From contig VZRR01007600.1 of the NCBI GenBank assembly GCA_013398015.1, positions 1,989,298-2,053,297 of the forward strand: DNA of 64,000 nucleotides, read 5' to 3'. The position numbers and the translations under genes were made by a program. The notes beneath the pieces were generated by a model, which was not told the origin of the DNA, did not search any database, and worked only from the letters and a program-made list of their open reading frames with translations. This stretch comes from Oreocharis arfaki (lineage: Eukaryota; Chordata; Aves; Passeriformes; Paramythiidae). Of this stretch, positions 26,201-39,617 are shown piece by piece. Positions within the stretch are counted from its first letter, which is position 1; each line of letters starts with the position of its first letter.

Positions 26201-27510
26201 GAACTTTCTAAAGAAAAAACTTCTAACTTTAGAATCGTGTAATCTATCAGGATAAGCTTGTACATTTTGTAAATGAAGACAATATTATTTTTCTATATTA
26301 TTATATTAAAAATGTTTTTGTAGGAAATCAATGGACTGACCTGAGGACTGTCACTTTTATTTCTAAGCAGATGTAAATTCAATATGAATGCAAACATCTA
26401 CTCATATATTGTTCATTATTGTGTTCAGTGGTTCAGTGGATATTTTCAAAGACAAAATATTTTGTGGAACCCTTTGTTCCATGTCTCTTTTGGTCTTGGA
26501 AATCTTGCCTTTAATTTCACCAATATTTGCTTTTTAAAGCAAGTACCAACAGCCATCCTCTACTACAAAAAGCAGCAAAGTGCAACAAAATTTTGTTTGC
26601 TTCCAGGTGCCAACAGGGGGCAAAAAGCTGCTCTCCCAAGATCCTGCTTTACAAAGCAATATTTGCAATACTTGGGACACAGCAAAATTGAAGCCAACAC
26701 TCAATCTTTGTCATCAATGTATTTTCTGTACTCATTTTTTTCAGTATCTAAGATGACTAATAATTCCAGAAGCATTTCTACTGCAGAAAATATTAATTTT
26801 CCAATGCCTTCTCTTGGAAGTGGCTAAATGGTTTAAAATTTAAGAAAATAAAGAATACTTTAGGGAAAATAAAAAGGTACAGAAAGTGTTATCTAAAAAT
26901 AGTAGATGTTTCAAACAAACTGGGAAACTGACACAAGCACAGAATCCAGTCTAATACCACTGGTGGATAAACTGTGACCGGAAGATTAATAAGATGTGTC
27001 TTTGTTTCTCCTCTTTGGACTTTGGACTAATGATTCCAATTACATGACTTAGCTGAACTACCACACCTATTTTAGAAAAATAGCAAGTGTTGATTTTAAA
27101 AGACTGGTTGAAAAGATGTCCACAGAGCACTTAGGGAACTGGTTCCAGTGACTAATTGTCCTCATTCCTAACTATTGTGTGTATTGATTTTTCTTGGCTT
27201 TAGCTTGCATCCACTGGATTGTACCATAACATTTTGCCTGAGCTCACAGCACACAGCTGCATACAGACCCAGGTAAGCACATAGTGAGAAACCATTCCCC
27301 TAAGACCAAGTTGTGACTCCTGAGGGATCTTGCCTCAGGAGTGACTGACAAGGAACCGCTTCACATTACTCGTAATGTTTCAATCCATTTCTTATACTCT
27401 GCATTTATCTTTTGTCATTTAAGTTTTTGACTGAAACACAAAACTATGTGATATCAAGCAATGTATGAGAGAGCTCTAGTACATTGTGACACTGATTTTA
27501 ATCAAAATTA

Positions 27511-27550
27511 CAATAAAACAGTAAAACACAATAAAACATCAATAAAACAA
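27511..27550. repeat. A-rich imperfect tandem repeat
   Basis: Four imperfect units of the form caataaaaca follow one another, one of them shortened to gtaaaaca. A stem-loop follows immediately at 27564-27586. Confidence 0.75.
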
Positions 27551-27563
27551 CTGGTTGTTTTGA

Positions 27564-27586
27564 CAGGATCATATTAAATGATCCTG
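27564..27586. repeat. Perfect 9-bp stem-loop
   Basis: The arms caggatcat and atgatcctg are exact reverse complements around the 5-base loop attaa. Further pairs continue outward after a single mismatch (tg/ca). There is no indication of a rho-independent terminator role, since the context is eukaryotic. Confidence 0.8.
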
Positions 27587-30580
27587 ACAACATTCTTTTG
27601 ATTGCTTATTGAGAATTATCCAGCACTGAGTGAATTATTTAACATGTCAGATGTCTAACTGCTTATTTAAGAATTAAAAAAACATACCTAGCATAAGATG
27701 GGTCTTCACTCTCTTTTTTCGAAACTATCATCAGAAACAGTAACTTTATTGCAGTTTCTGAAAATGATCATGGTTTCTCAGAATTATTAGAAAGCAACAC
27801 AAGCAGATGATAAGTATGACTTCAAATGATGTTAAAGATCCATATTATCTGTAAGACCCTTAATTTACGTCAGACAAAAGGCTATAATAGAATCTGTTTA
27901 ATAATGTACCTAGACACAGCTGGAAATTAAAAAAAAAATAGTAGCAATCATTTGGAAGACACATATAACCAAATGCAGGAATGGAGTATTTATCAAACCC
28001 AGTCTGCTTATTGACTTCATAATAGATTAAAAAAAATTTCTTCTCCCTTATCAAGTGAAGTTAGCCATAGCTCAGATGAACATGAATTTCCAGTACTCAT
28101 CAGCAATGGCAAAGTCCTATTATTCTTCATCTGAAGACCTACATATTATATTATATATCTTCCAACTCCTTTCAATACTAAATGTAACTAGATGAATAAC
28201 CACTGAAAACAAGTTTCAGTCCTGTTTTTCATCCAAAGTTTAATAGATGAATAAAAGTAGTGATTTTTCTGGATTTATCATACAGAATTTTAAGACGCTA
28301 GAGATGGAATTGCTGGGTAGCTTCTAGCAGAAACTGACACTTCCAGAGAAAGGCAGCTCTTCATTGGGCTGGCAGATTGTAATAATTTTCCTTCGATAAC
28401 TGGTACAGAAATGGAAAAAAGCATTCAGGACTGTGCCAGGGGAAAATAACAAACTTTTAGTGCTTTTGTTTGAGATGTATGTTTTCTTCTTCTTTCATGT
28501 TCAGACAAGCCCTTACAAGTAAATAATTGGAAATTATGTATATGATCCTAAACACTGTTTAATAATTTGGGGTTTTCCTAAAGAAAGAATTGGCATTGGC
28601 TGGCCTTCAACCTTCCTCAGTGCTTACCTCCTGCTGCTTAATACTGAAGTGTGAAAGGAGTTAAGTTGCCTTAAAAAGATTGTTATGTAGGACGTCAATA
28701 AAATAAATAGGTTGTTTGAAAGGTTGTCTCTCTCCAACAGGCATCATGCCCAAAATGAAAGAAATTATCTGAAGGTGTTTGGTAGAAAAGTCAATCACCC
28801 ACACTGCAGCTATCTGTGTATAGGCATAAACATGCATAGACACAAAAATTGTCCTGATGTACCAGCTCACTCAAACTGATCATTTACCTGTTTGCTTTTT
28901 TATTGCTGTTCAATTTTTTGTTGATCTTCAGAATGAATTATTTGCTATTTTGTTATTATTTTTATACCAGAAATACACCATACTGGAAAGAAAGGAAATT
29001 ATAGAATGGTATATTTCAGACTGAAGGTAAGAAATACCATGTCAAAGGAAGACAACAGTTGTCAACTCTGTGTAGGAGAAAGGCAATGAGTATATTAGAA
29101 AAGAATGAGACTTCTATTTACTATCTAATGAATAAGGAATACACTGCTTGTGAAAAGCACTCATAGTTTAGGAATCCTGGTTATTACAGACTCTTCAGGA
29201 GCTTGAGACCAGAGATGGAACAACTCCATACAGTGTGATTCATTATTACAGATGATAGGTTCACTTGGATGCCATGCTAGAATACAATAATGTCCCATTC
29301 TCCTTGCTGTAAATGCTAAAGTAGCAGTGGTTCATGCTTCAGAGTTTTAGCTGCATCCCTGGCCACATTTAAATCACCTCCTGTCAGTAAAAAAAAAAAA
29401 ATCACTGAAGTTACTATCCTTTCTTGCAGAGCAACCCGGCTATAGTCTGCTCAGTGCTCTAAAGCAAAGGAATTTTGAAGGACAACATGTTACTAAGCTT
29501 TGCCTTATAAGCAAATAAAAACCAGCCAAGTTCTGGCAACACATTGCCAGCAGATATGCTGTAGAAAGAAATAAGACAATAAATCCCAGCACAGACCTCT
29601 TCACAGGAGAGAAGGAGAAGCTGCGCTTATTGCAGCATTTCATTGCAGAGACAGACCCTGAACCTTGCACCACAGGAATTCCACATTCTTCAAAACACTT
29701 TGATGGCAGGTTCTTCTGACTCTTTTCAGCTGCCCATAACCATTCCATCCTTACTGCAAGCGGTTCCTACGCATCCACTCTCTTTCTATCCCTGATTTTC
29801 AGCCCACTCCAGTAAGGAAGAGCTACGTTAAGTTTCAGGAGGTTATAAAGGGACTTTTAGACAACATGGATCATTTTAAAGGAGGATGTGGTGAGCACTG
29901 GGAACAGCAAACTGTGGAAAAGCACATGTGGTCCAGCCATAACCAGTGTTGTCCTTGTCAGGTGCTGGCCTAGAGCTTCAAAAACTTAATTTAGCCCATG
30001 ACTTTTACAAGCAAGGACAGGCTTTACAATGAGCTGCCTAATTATAAAAACACAGAGAAGGCAAGGAAAGGGAAAAAAAGATATGAGTGTAGTCAGACAA
30101 ATTCTATACACAGTAAGGAAACTAACATCTCAAAAAAAAAGTCAGGGTGAGTGTGTTAGAAAGAAAAGAAAAAGCAAATAACGAGAGATTAAAGTAGCAA
30201 GCAGTTGAGTTACAGATACAGAACTAAAAAAGTAAGCAATACTCATGACTATAAGATATCACATTCTGCTTTCGAAATACTGCTCCACCACTGTTTTTAC
30301 TTCAGTACATCGTACAGGCCTTCTGAGCCATCTGAAACCTGGAATGAAATTAATAAGAATAGTAAATTCTCTTTTTGTTTTTTTTATCCCTTTAACTCAC
30401 ATGTATTTTCCCAGGTTTTTTCTTTTCCAAAGCAATCCAGTTAGTAGGTGGAACAGCCCACTTTTTTTTTCCAAGGAGAATTAGGCTTCCTGAAGTGATC
30501 CAAGCTAAAGGGTCTCAAGTCAGGCACACAACTAGTAAAAGTAATGGTTTTAGGTTCAAATGAAAAAAATATCTTCAGAG

Positions 30581-30674
30581 TTGGTGTTGGGGTTTCTTGG
30601 GCTTGGGTTTCTGGGTTTTTTTGTGTTTTGTTGTTTTGTTTGGGGTTTTTTTTGTTTTTGTTTTTTTTTTTTTT
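30581..30674. repeat. G/T-rich tract ending in T14
   Basis: The tract consists of G/T mixtures (ttggg, tttggggt) that grade into T-runs and end in 14 T at 30661-30674. On the minus strand it reads as an A-run followed by AAACCC-type sequence, which could be a retroposon tail, but no parent element is recognisable beside it. Confidence 0.8.
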
Positions 30675-32572
30675 GCATGGGCCTGGTAAAGGTACAGACA
30701 ACAAAACAAGACATTCTTCATTTGCTAAAATGGTTAGGCAAGATTTAAAGCTTCTTGCAGAAAAAAAAGTCTACCAGCAGTTATACACATTCACATTCAT
30801 CCAAGGGCCGAACATATCCTTTGGGAAGCTGTATGTTTTCAGTAAGTCAAATTTCTTCTGAAAAGATAAAAAACAATAAAAGCAGCCAAATTCCTAAGTG
30901 ACAACTTACTAGTGGGGAAAACCTGATTAGAGAATAATTGCAATTCGCCATCCTTGGCCTGGCTACTGCTATGTTGGCCTGAAAAGGAATGAAACCCATC
31001 TCAAGCATTGCTTATGTTCTTTAACTGAGAGGATTTGGGGAAGAAAAAGCACATTAAAGAAATCATGACCTGTGGTAAACTGGACATGCAATTACATTGA
31101 GAAAGGCATTGCTAATGTGGCAAAATGCTAAAAAAGGACATATCTCCCATCTTACCTAGTGGTCTGCATCTACATTTTTAAGAAATCAAACTGGTGTCAC
31201 AGTAATAGGAGATAATAAAAAACCACAAAGGAAAGAACTGGAAAAGTGGAAAGTGAGCTCAAGCCTAAATTCACTAATGTTCTCGCTGAGCTGTTCAAAC
31301 TTTTACCTTAGCTGATAATGGGGAATACTGATAACTTTAGGATTTAGGGTTTTTTCATGTTTAAAGATATAAAAAGGCAAATATGTAAAATATAGTCTAG
31401 AGAGTAGATTAGGAGTTGGATTTTATGCTTCTGTGAAGTGACTTGGCTACTAGTTAGTCTAGCGTAATAGCAAGGCAAATTATTTTAAAATCAGGATCAA
31501 AATACCATGGCAGGTATTCATTCTCTTATCTCAAACATCAACAAAATATTATTCCCTCATTTCAGGATTGTTTAATCTGATTGCCAGTTATGTTAATTAA
31601 GGTTGTGTGGTTGTTTTCTTGTGCATAGGAGCTTTTGAAATAATTCAAAATGAGAACTTCATTCTCACTCTTGGTGGTCTTATTGGAAGAATAGCATTTT
31701 TAGTCACAAACTTTTCAGTTATAAAACTGGAAGCACTGTACTTAGAGGTGGACTTACATTTGGATCTAGTAATTGAAAAGTGTGGGGTGAGCATATATAA
31801 TGGGATTTTCAGTGCTAAACCCTTTTCCCATCAGTTTGCTCAAGTAAGTGGATACTAAAAATGCATCTGGGGCATTCTACAGCCAATAGAAAGAGAGATT
31901 TCTGTGGTCTAGCTAATACACTCCATTGACCGTATCATGAGCTTGGACACCTCACAAAATCTTGATGGGCTCCTACTTGTAAAAAGGGCCTGAACTAATT
32001 TCAAGACCATCGTCTGATGTAAAAATGCTGGGAAGTCTGGGCCCAAGTTAGTTCCGTAAGTCTCTCCTAGTACGTGTCTGCATCTTTAGATGGTGGAGTA
32101 CTTCTCAGTCTCTGCACGCTGCTTTGAAAATCTGTAAATGTATTTAGAAATGTCTTACATAAAAGTGAATTTGGAAACCATACAGTATTGGTTAACAGGT
32201 CTTTTCTTCTTTTCTTATTCCTCAGATCTTTGCCAGCAGGCCTTTTATATTTGAGCATTTGGGTCCACAGCAAGCACCTGCACCCTTATATACGCTCACT
32301 CGCCCACTGTTACTCGTGCTGGCATGTCCATGTATCAAATCAGCTCATGGCTTTTGTGTGTTCCGGGACATTCTTAGGCGTGAGACACTCAATGAGTTAC
32401 TGACCTGGATGTTTTATCTTTCTATTCCAGTCTTTGTTGTTCTCTTGATAAATTGCTCACTTAATGTCTAGAAAAAATAACGCCATCAATATCAATAATA
32501 GTGCCAATGAACTGTAGCAAATTAAGGGACACAGCAGATTAACAACATTCCATGTCAGACGTTTACGATACA

Positions 32573-32589
32573 ATGATGATGATGATGAT
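32573..32589. repeat. (ATG)n short microsatellite
   Basis: Five to six uninterrupted ATG units. Confidence 0.85.
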
Positions 32590-35420
32590 TAGTGGAATAC
32601 AAATTTACCTCTACAAAAAATAATATTGTAAACAATTAGAATAAAAGATAACCTTAAATTATATGTAGCCTGCTTCATCCTTAATAGAGCATTAACTATA
32701 AAGTTATAGATGAAAACACAAGATATTTCAATTGTTTGTTATTGCAAGGCAAAACCCAAATTAAACCTTGCAGTGATATTCTTAATAATATATATTTTAA
32801 GCTACAATATATTTGATGTATAATAATATAAAACTTGCACTCAAACCTGATTTAAACAAACTTAATCCAACTAATGTTTAAAAAATATTAAGTTAAAGAA
32901 AATGTCATGGGTTTACCAGTAAGATTATTTCTTTAATTTGGGAATTAATGCTATCTGTACCCTACCAGAAGGCTTTTAGAGGTAGACATACAACACTGCC
33001 TTCTTTAAATCTTTTAAGAAATTAACCCCATTGATGTGATAAATACATTTTCATTTCTGCTGCTGATATGAAGATGGAAGTTTTCTTTTTGCCAGCTTCT
33101 GCTTATTCATATAAAAAAGACGTTAAATGACTTAAAACTGTTCACATCACTGTGTAGTCACCTTCCAGTCAAACGAAACTAAAGTCTAAAGCATGCATTG
33201 GCACTCTCTTCTGCCACACAGTAATTAGTCTAACCTCTCAAATGAAATTAAATTTACCTTTCCTTTGATGACTTAAGTCTGAAAGGAAATAAGTATACCC
33301 ATATTTAAAGCTGCTATTTACCTTTCCCTTTGTCTTCTTAAGAGAGATAATCTGGAGCTTTGTCCTAGCAATATAGATGCTAATTTTACTATCTGGGAAA
33401 ATCACAACTTGTGACTTTGTAAGACCGCATAAAAAACTCCACGTCTACTTTCCTATTGTTGGCATCTATAATAAAATTTTGTGAATAATTTTCTTTTTTC
33501 TCTCTCCCTCTGACATATATAATTCATATTAGTAAAGTTTTTCCTTCTTAGCACAAAGTAGAGAAAAATATATGAAAACTGAAATGACTAGGAATTTGGA
33601 GAAGTTTCTTTATATCTAAAAAAGACATATATCAGGTGACACCCTAGTAAACATACTAAAAGTTTTTTATCAAGAAGTCTGTAACCTGGAAATTAGAAAC
33701 CCAAAAAAAGACCCTTAGAATTCAGTCCAAGATGATGTTTTCTTCTGAAATGGCTTAGTACTAGTGAGATTCAGTCTCATGTCAGCAATGACCTTGCTGG
33801 CACCCAAAACTGACATGGCGCTTTCCTTTCTAGGCAAAGTTAAGAATGGGCATAATTTTATAGGCACCTATTACTCATTTTACCCCAAGCTCCACCTTCT
33901 CATTCCATTAGACCCATCAGATCCACCAAGATAAAGTGCTAATGTACTTAATTTCTAATCCTGTTTGGTCAAAAAGATCCAAGTTATTTGGCATTTAATC
34001 TGCTGAAACTGATGTCTGTGTGGCTGAACTGGTTAAGGATCAATTGCACAAGCAGTTCTGACAATGGATCTAGGCTGGCTGCTGCACTCCTGATACACAT
34101 CAACCCATCCCAATCCCTTCATTCTCCCTTCCCCAGGCTCCCCTGGCCCTGGCAGAATTTGCTGAAGCTTCTAAATCTGCAGAAAGAAGCCACGTGCAGG
34201 ATCAACCAAAGTTTGGACCTGGCAAAAAGGAGGTGACAAGAAAAAGTACTCAAGAAGAAACAGGAAAGAGGGGAGAGGTTCAAGGAAAAAGACACATTCT
34301 GGGAATAGCAGAAGTTGCTGGAGACAAGGACCTTCTCAACCTGCCTGGGGGCATTCAGGATAGCAGAGGTGACAGACTGCAGAGCACTTGTCCCTGCATT
34401 CCCTTATCTTCCTCCTGCCACACTGAGGGGCATTTTGGCAATAGATTCAAGGAGACCAGAACTGGACTCCAAGTGAGAGAGAAACAGAGCTTACTTGAAG
34501 AAAGACATGATTAGGTAGTGGACTGTTGGAAAGAGAGATTTAAGTGCATCTAGAGCCTTTGAACACATTTTGCCAGAAATTTCAGCATGGAGCTCTGAAA
34601 TAAATGGAGAAACTTCCCACCGAAGGTATTTTTAGCTTTGAACTCCCTCCAAAAATTACGGCAGGAGCAGACATTTTCTCTTTTCCCCAGCTGGAAATTC
34701 CTGCCACAGGCCACCTGTGACTGACTCAGTCTGTGGGGCAACTCCCTACCTCACCCCAAGGAAATTCAGCCAAGTTGATGCCAACAATCTGCACTGTTAG
34801 AGCTGATCTCTTTCGTAGTGCCTGAAGCAAATTAGTGTGTTTGTGCTGACAGCCTGAAGAAGGTAAGGATGAGCAGCTGCTGTGAGCCAGAACTGGCACC
34901 CCTGGACCCAGCAGAAAGCATCTGTCCTTGATTGCAGGTCCCTAAACAACCCCTTTCTCACAAAACAGAGGAGGAGGCTGCTACCCCTCTCTTAATCTAC
35001 AGTGTAATGATTAAATCTCTCACCTCAACTGGGAGACAGAGTTTTAATACTTTTCCTGCACAGGGTAATGTGCATCTGCATGTTTTGGATGTCCAGTTTT
35101 CAGATTACTGAGCATTTCAGAGCATGATAATTTGTCCTTCCCTCCGCAGTGAAATCTAAAGCAGGACACAAAACCCCTTACCATCATCTAATTCTTGTCA
35201 TCTAGAGCTTGTTCACCCAGGATAGGAAAGATCAAGAGTGGAGGCTCTCCCCACCTCCCCAGTGAACATTCCCTGTTTAATTTGAACACAAGCCTCCTCC
35301 TGCTGCCTCAAAACACGCCCCAGACAGCAGTTGCTTGACACGGCTCTCTGTCAGAATGAGCACCTCATCATCCACTTGCTGAGATAAGCACTCAAGCAGA
35401 GAAGGAAATTAACTACAGGA

Positions 35421-35438
35421 TAATGCTGTAATGCTGTA
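35421..35438. repeat. 8-bp tandem duplication (taatgctg)
   Basis: Two exact copies of taatgctg are followed by the first bases of a third. Confidence 0.7.
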
Positions 35439-37698
35439 ACCACAAAAGTAAAAGGGGTATTATGTCATCTGGTCTCACTTTAAATGAAGAGCAGAAATTA
35501 AGATTTGATCAGAGTCTGCTGGCTGGTTTAGGCCCTGCCAGCCAGCCAGGCAGAACGATGTCTGATTTATATACCTCAAATATGTTTGAAACCTAAGCTA
35601 AAGGCGGTCACGTGATGATGTTTTGGCAACTCCAATGTATGAGCAGTTGCAAACTTAGACATGGAAGAAATTTAACTGATAAAAAACTTCAGTTCTTATA
35701 ATAATCAACCTCTGCAGAGTTAAGTGACAGCCAAGGAGGCCCTTTGAGGCTATGTATCTTAGACTTTGCCAACACAAAAGCCACACAACCTATTTTCTAC
35801 CCCAATAATAAAATAGCCTAGAGCAGGGTCTCACCACCTTAGAGGACAGTGCTTGTACGACAGCGATCCTCTGGCACATGGTTTCAGGAAGGGTGGGAGT
35901 AGGGAGAGACCTGGGAGACCATGCTGGTGCAGCTCCTGTCTGCCTCAGTCCTTTGCCCCTTAACAGCCAGCACTTGAAGTTGCAGTGACCAACAGTAGTC
36001 CCACCCTTTGAGGGTTGTGCATGAGCAGCTTGTTTACTAAACCTCCAGTCCCAGATTACTTTCTGCTGCCAGGAATTTTAGGGTCTGTTTTCCACCAGCA
36101 TTCATTAAGTTATCATACAGTGTGCCAAGTTTCCATCAGCCCAGCAAAAACTTTTTCAATTCCAAACCCTGTTTTCCTGATGGCAGTGCTCTACACTGTT
36201 AGACTTTCAGAGCTGCCTGGGCCGGAGAAATCTACTTACAAAGTCAAATTTTTCTAAGAGGCTGATGGGAACATACACACTTCAATAAGGCAGAAGATTA
36301 CTGGCCACAGGGACTAGTGCTTTCTAAAATCAAAACAATGTGGAGGGGCAACAGTCAAACATAAAAATACAGCCACAAAAAAAACCCCTCCAAGCTGTAG
36401 ACATATATAGAATTTTGGACAGAGATGCCCAAGGCTTCAGGTCCTGTAAATCCAAAGACTAATCCTAACACTGTGATCCTGAAATTGGTTTGCTTTTCAT
36501 GAGGATCAGTGAACCAAACCTCTCCAGGTCTTACTCAGAGATGAAACAGAAATCGGTGGCAATAAATGTAGCAAATAAAAATCTTTCCTGCCTGAAGGCT
36601 GAACTTCAATCCTTCTGAGCACATTCTGTGACTATGCAGGTATCTAACTCCCAGTACAATTAAGTAAGTCCTTAATTCCTGTCCACTGAAGTAAACAGAG
36701 GTGAAGTCATTGATTCAGCTGCGTTCTGAGCTTGCCTTGGTCTGCAGATTGCAAGGATGTGAGTGTGATGACTAACTGCATTACTAATACCTGCTTGTTT
36801 CTTTTGTGAAGGAAAAGCTGCTCAGAGGCTGTTCAGGCCTACAAGGTAACTGTTACAAATAAAGCAGAATTTTGTGATTGTTTTTACTACACAGAGGAGA
36901 TCTAAAAAGCTACATCCTTTTTTTAACTACACAGCACAATTAATGACAGATCTGTGTTTTCACAATGGGAGTTGGAATTTCTTTATCAAATGGGAAGAAC
37001 TAACATTTGAAATTATCTCAACAACAGAGTAATAAGAAGTAGTCATTGTGACAAAGATTTTTAAAAACCTTCCAAAAAGGATTAAGGAACTGCAGACTAT
37101 GAAATCTTACATTCATATTAGAAAAACTAGTAGAAGCCCTCATAAAATATCCAGTCATTAATCAAAAAGTGATAAATATTTTATAATAAAGAAAAATAGA
37201 CAGTACTGTTGCAGAAGAAAGTTGTACTTCACAAATTTACCACCGTTTTTTAAAGCTGCTCAAGAGCAGGCAGATGTGGGAAATACAGGTTATGTAGTAA
37301 GTGTAGATTTTAAAACAGTTTTACAGCATTCATCTCCAAGAAAAAAAGCTGGAATCATAGCATGTAAGATTCCCTAGAAAATTCAGATCTGATCCAAGTA
37401 TACAAGCAAAGAGTAGAAAAAAACAGCTGATTTTAAAAGAAAAGAAGATGCCCAAGGTCTGTGCTAAGGCTTGCATTGTTCAGTATAAAAATAAATTATT
37501 TAGAAAAGGAGGATGATTTTACAGTTCCTGTTAATTCAAGGTTTTAAAAATGAATATTCATATTATTTGCTGTCTGGGTAATGAACTGTCAGGGGAAATG
37601 TAATGCTTATAAATGCAGGATCATAAACAAAACCAGTTCTAATGAGAATTATACAGTGGTGGGCTGAAAACTAAATATTACTACTATAGAAAGATTCT

Positions 37699-37727
37699 TA
37701 TTAAGACTTTACTCTAAAGTCTTAATA
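37699..37727. repeat. Perfect 12-bp stem-loop
   Basis: The arms tattaagacttt and aaagtcttaata are exact reverse complements separated by actct. This is the longest perfect short-loop hairpin I found. It is AU-rich if transcribed and too short for a pre-miRNA. Confidence 0.85.
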
Positions 37728-37744
37728 TAAAGTACAAAAGCAAA

Positions 37745-37760
37745 ATTATTATTATTATTA
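37745..37760. repeat. (ATT)5 microsatellite
   Basis: Five uninterrupted ATT units, about 20 bases downstream of the 12-bp stem-loop. Confidence 0.85.
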
Positions 37761-39603
37761 TGTGATTATTATAAATGTGACAGGTTGCCATTTTGATTAT
37801 TATTTCCTTATTCATGTCAAAAGAATATACTGGCATAAGAACAGGTACAAAGGCAACAATTATAATCAAAAGTGCAGATTTCCTTCCATATCAGCACAGG
37901 TTAGGTTGACTAGAACTTGTAGATTTGGAAGAGATAAGACTCAATAGATTATGCTAGAAGTCACTGGTGAAAATCATAAATTAGAGAAGATTAACAGAAT
38001 TTAAGTATTCAGATGTCCGTAGACAAAACTAAGGGTCAACAAATGAAGTTATCAAGCACTAGTGTGCAAGGAAAAAGAAAGAGGTGTGCATGCACTGTAT
38101 GTAACTACTTAAGTCATAGAGTTCACTGTAAACAATAGTAGAGAAGCCAAAATATGAACTGGCTAAAAAGCAATATAAAAGTAAAATAGTAAAATAATGT
38201 ATCCATGGCCCTAAATTACAAAGGGTGTGATTTCAGGAAATCTATGGACAGCAGAAGGCTGGAAAAAACAGGCAGGTGAAGTATCATGTTTCAATGCCTT
38301 TCCCCAAGGCATGAACTGCTCCTCTCAGGGACAGACAAGGTGCTCCACTCTGACCTACTATTGGTTGTTCTAATATTATGTGCCTAGTTATATCATGCCA
38401 AATATCTGAGCTTCTGTGGGAATCACATAAAAAATTATTTCCTTCTGACAGTAAAACAAAACTTTGAAATCACAAGAAATACCTCAAGTTTGAACATTTT
38501 TCTTGAAATTCTTTTCCAGGCCACATTCAGATAAATTTCTTTGCACTGAAGGCAGCTGGAATACTTACAGTGATTCCAATGCATAATTCTCCCTCTAGCA
38601 TTTTTATTGCACATATGTCCACAGTATTTTAAATAATGCTAAACAGAGAAGGCCCTCCCTGGAGCCTTTTACAACTCAGAGACAAAATTCTCATTGGTTG
38701 CTGTGGGTTCAAACATTGTTAACTCATTAGGAAGGGATCAGCTTTTTGACAATTGATTCAAGGGCAGGGAACTGGAAGATGCAGGTGTTTATACTTCATT
38801 GCTGGTTCCGAGAACCTATTATCATAACATTTTACTACATTGCTTTCTTATTACTAAGTGTGGGCAGAACTACAGTGTGTCTCAATGAGCATGACGCTCT
38901 CCCACCAAAAATTAGCACGGCTCTTTTTCTTATCTGAGAGCTTTCCCACTGGTTACTGAGCTGATTACTCCACTGAGCACATTCTGTACACTGCTCTTAT
39001 TAACCAAAGAGTAACATTTCAGCAGGAGGTTTACTAGAATTAGTGCTTCAGTCCTGCCAACAAATTTAACAGATCTGTGAAGAGGCCACCCCATACGGAT
39101 GCATTCTCATGAAGTCTGCATAGGTGAGGAGACCACAGTATTTTGAAGAGTTTATACTAAATAACCTTTGTTCTGCTACCTACCTACAAGACTGAATAAC
39201 AAAGAACCATCATGCTACATGAAACTTCCTTCGTTTGAGTGATAGATTCTTACTCCCCAGGACAAGTTACTACCTTCCATGTTGACAGGTGTGGAGAAAA
39301 ATCTCAACACAGTCTTGTACCCATGCTCTTTGACTCAGTGCATACAGTGGACTGAACTTTTCCTAGCACTGCTGCTATGCAAGACTTATTTTTGCACTCT
39401 GGAATCTCGTGTCCCAACCAGTAGAGCACTGCACACAGCAACATCTGAATCAGCTGAAATCAGTAAGGTTAGTTGGTGTCTCTTAACCAAGGTATTGCTG
39501 TAAGGACTTTATGAGTGATGTTGGAAGAAGCAGATCCTTTAAGTTCACAGAAGAAACTTTGTAAAGATTTTGGAAAATATTGTAAAGTCATTTATGTCCT
39601 ATT

Positions 39604-39617
39604 AAAAAAAAAAAAAA
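39604..39617. repeat. A14 homopolymer
   Basis: Fourteen consecutive A residues. No retrocopy is recognisable upstream. Confidence 0.9.

Larger units (their letters stand above)
23231..31628. other. AT-rich non-coding stretch, no gene recognised
   Basis: About 8.4 kb without a recognisable gene or transposon. The longest frame (26384-26827, 147 codons, plus) has no domain I recognise, and its composition matches its AT-rich surroundings. A 102-codon minus frame at 29440-29748 contains a hydrophobic segment but no family signature. The stretch also holds an A-rich tandem and hairpin (27511-27586) and a G/T-rich and poly-T tract (30581-30674). Confidence 0.55.

Noticed and set aside
26384..26827. 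Longest open frame, 147 codons, plus strand
   Set aside because: Its composition mirrors the AT-rich background, and no domain, signal peptide, splice context or known family is visible. A frame of this length is expected by chance in 64 kb.
28998..29030. 'atagaatggtatatttcaga' resembling a CR1 3' end
   Set aside because: Similarity stops after about ten bases and the 'ggaagggac' block is missing.
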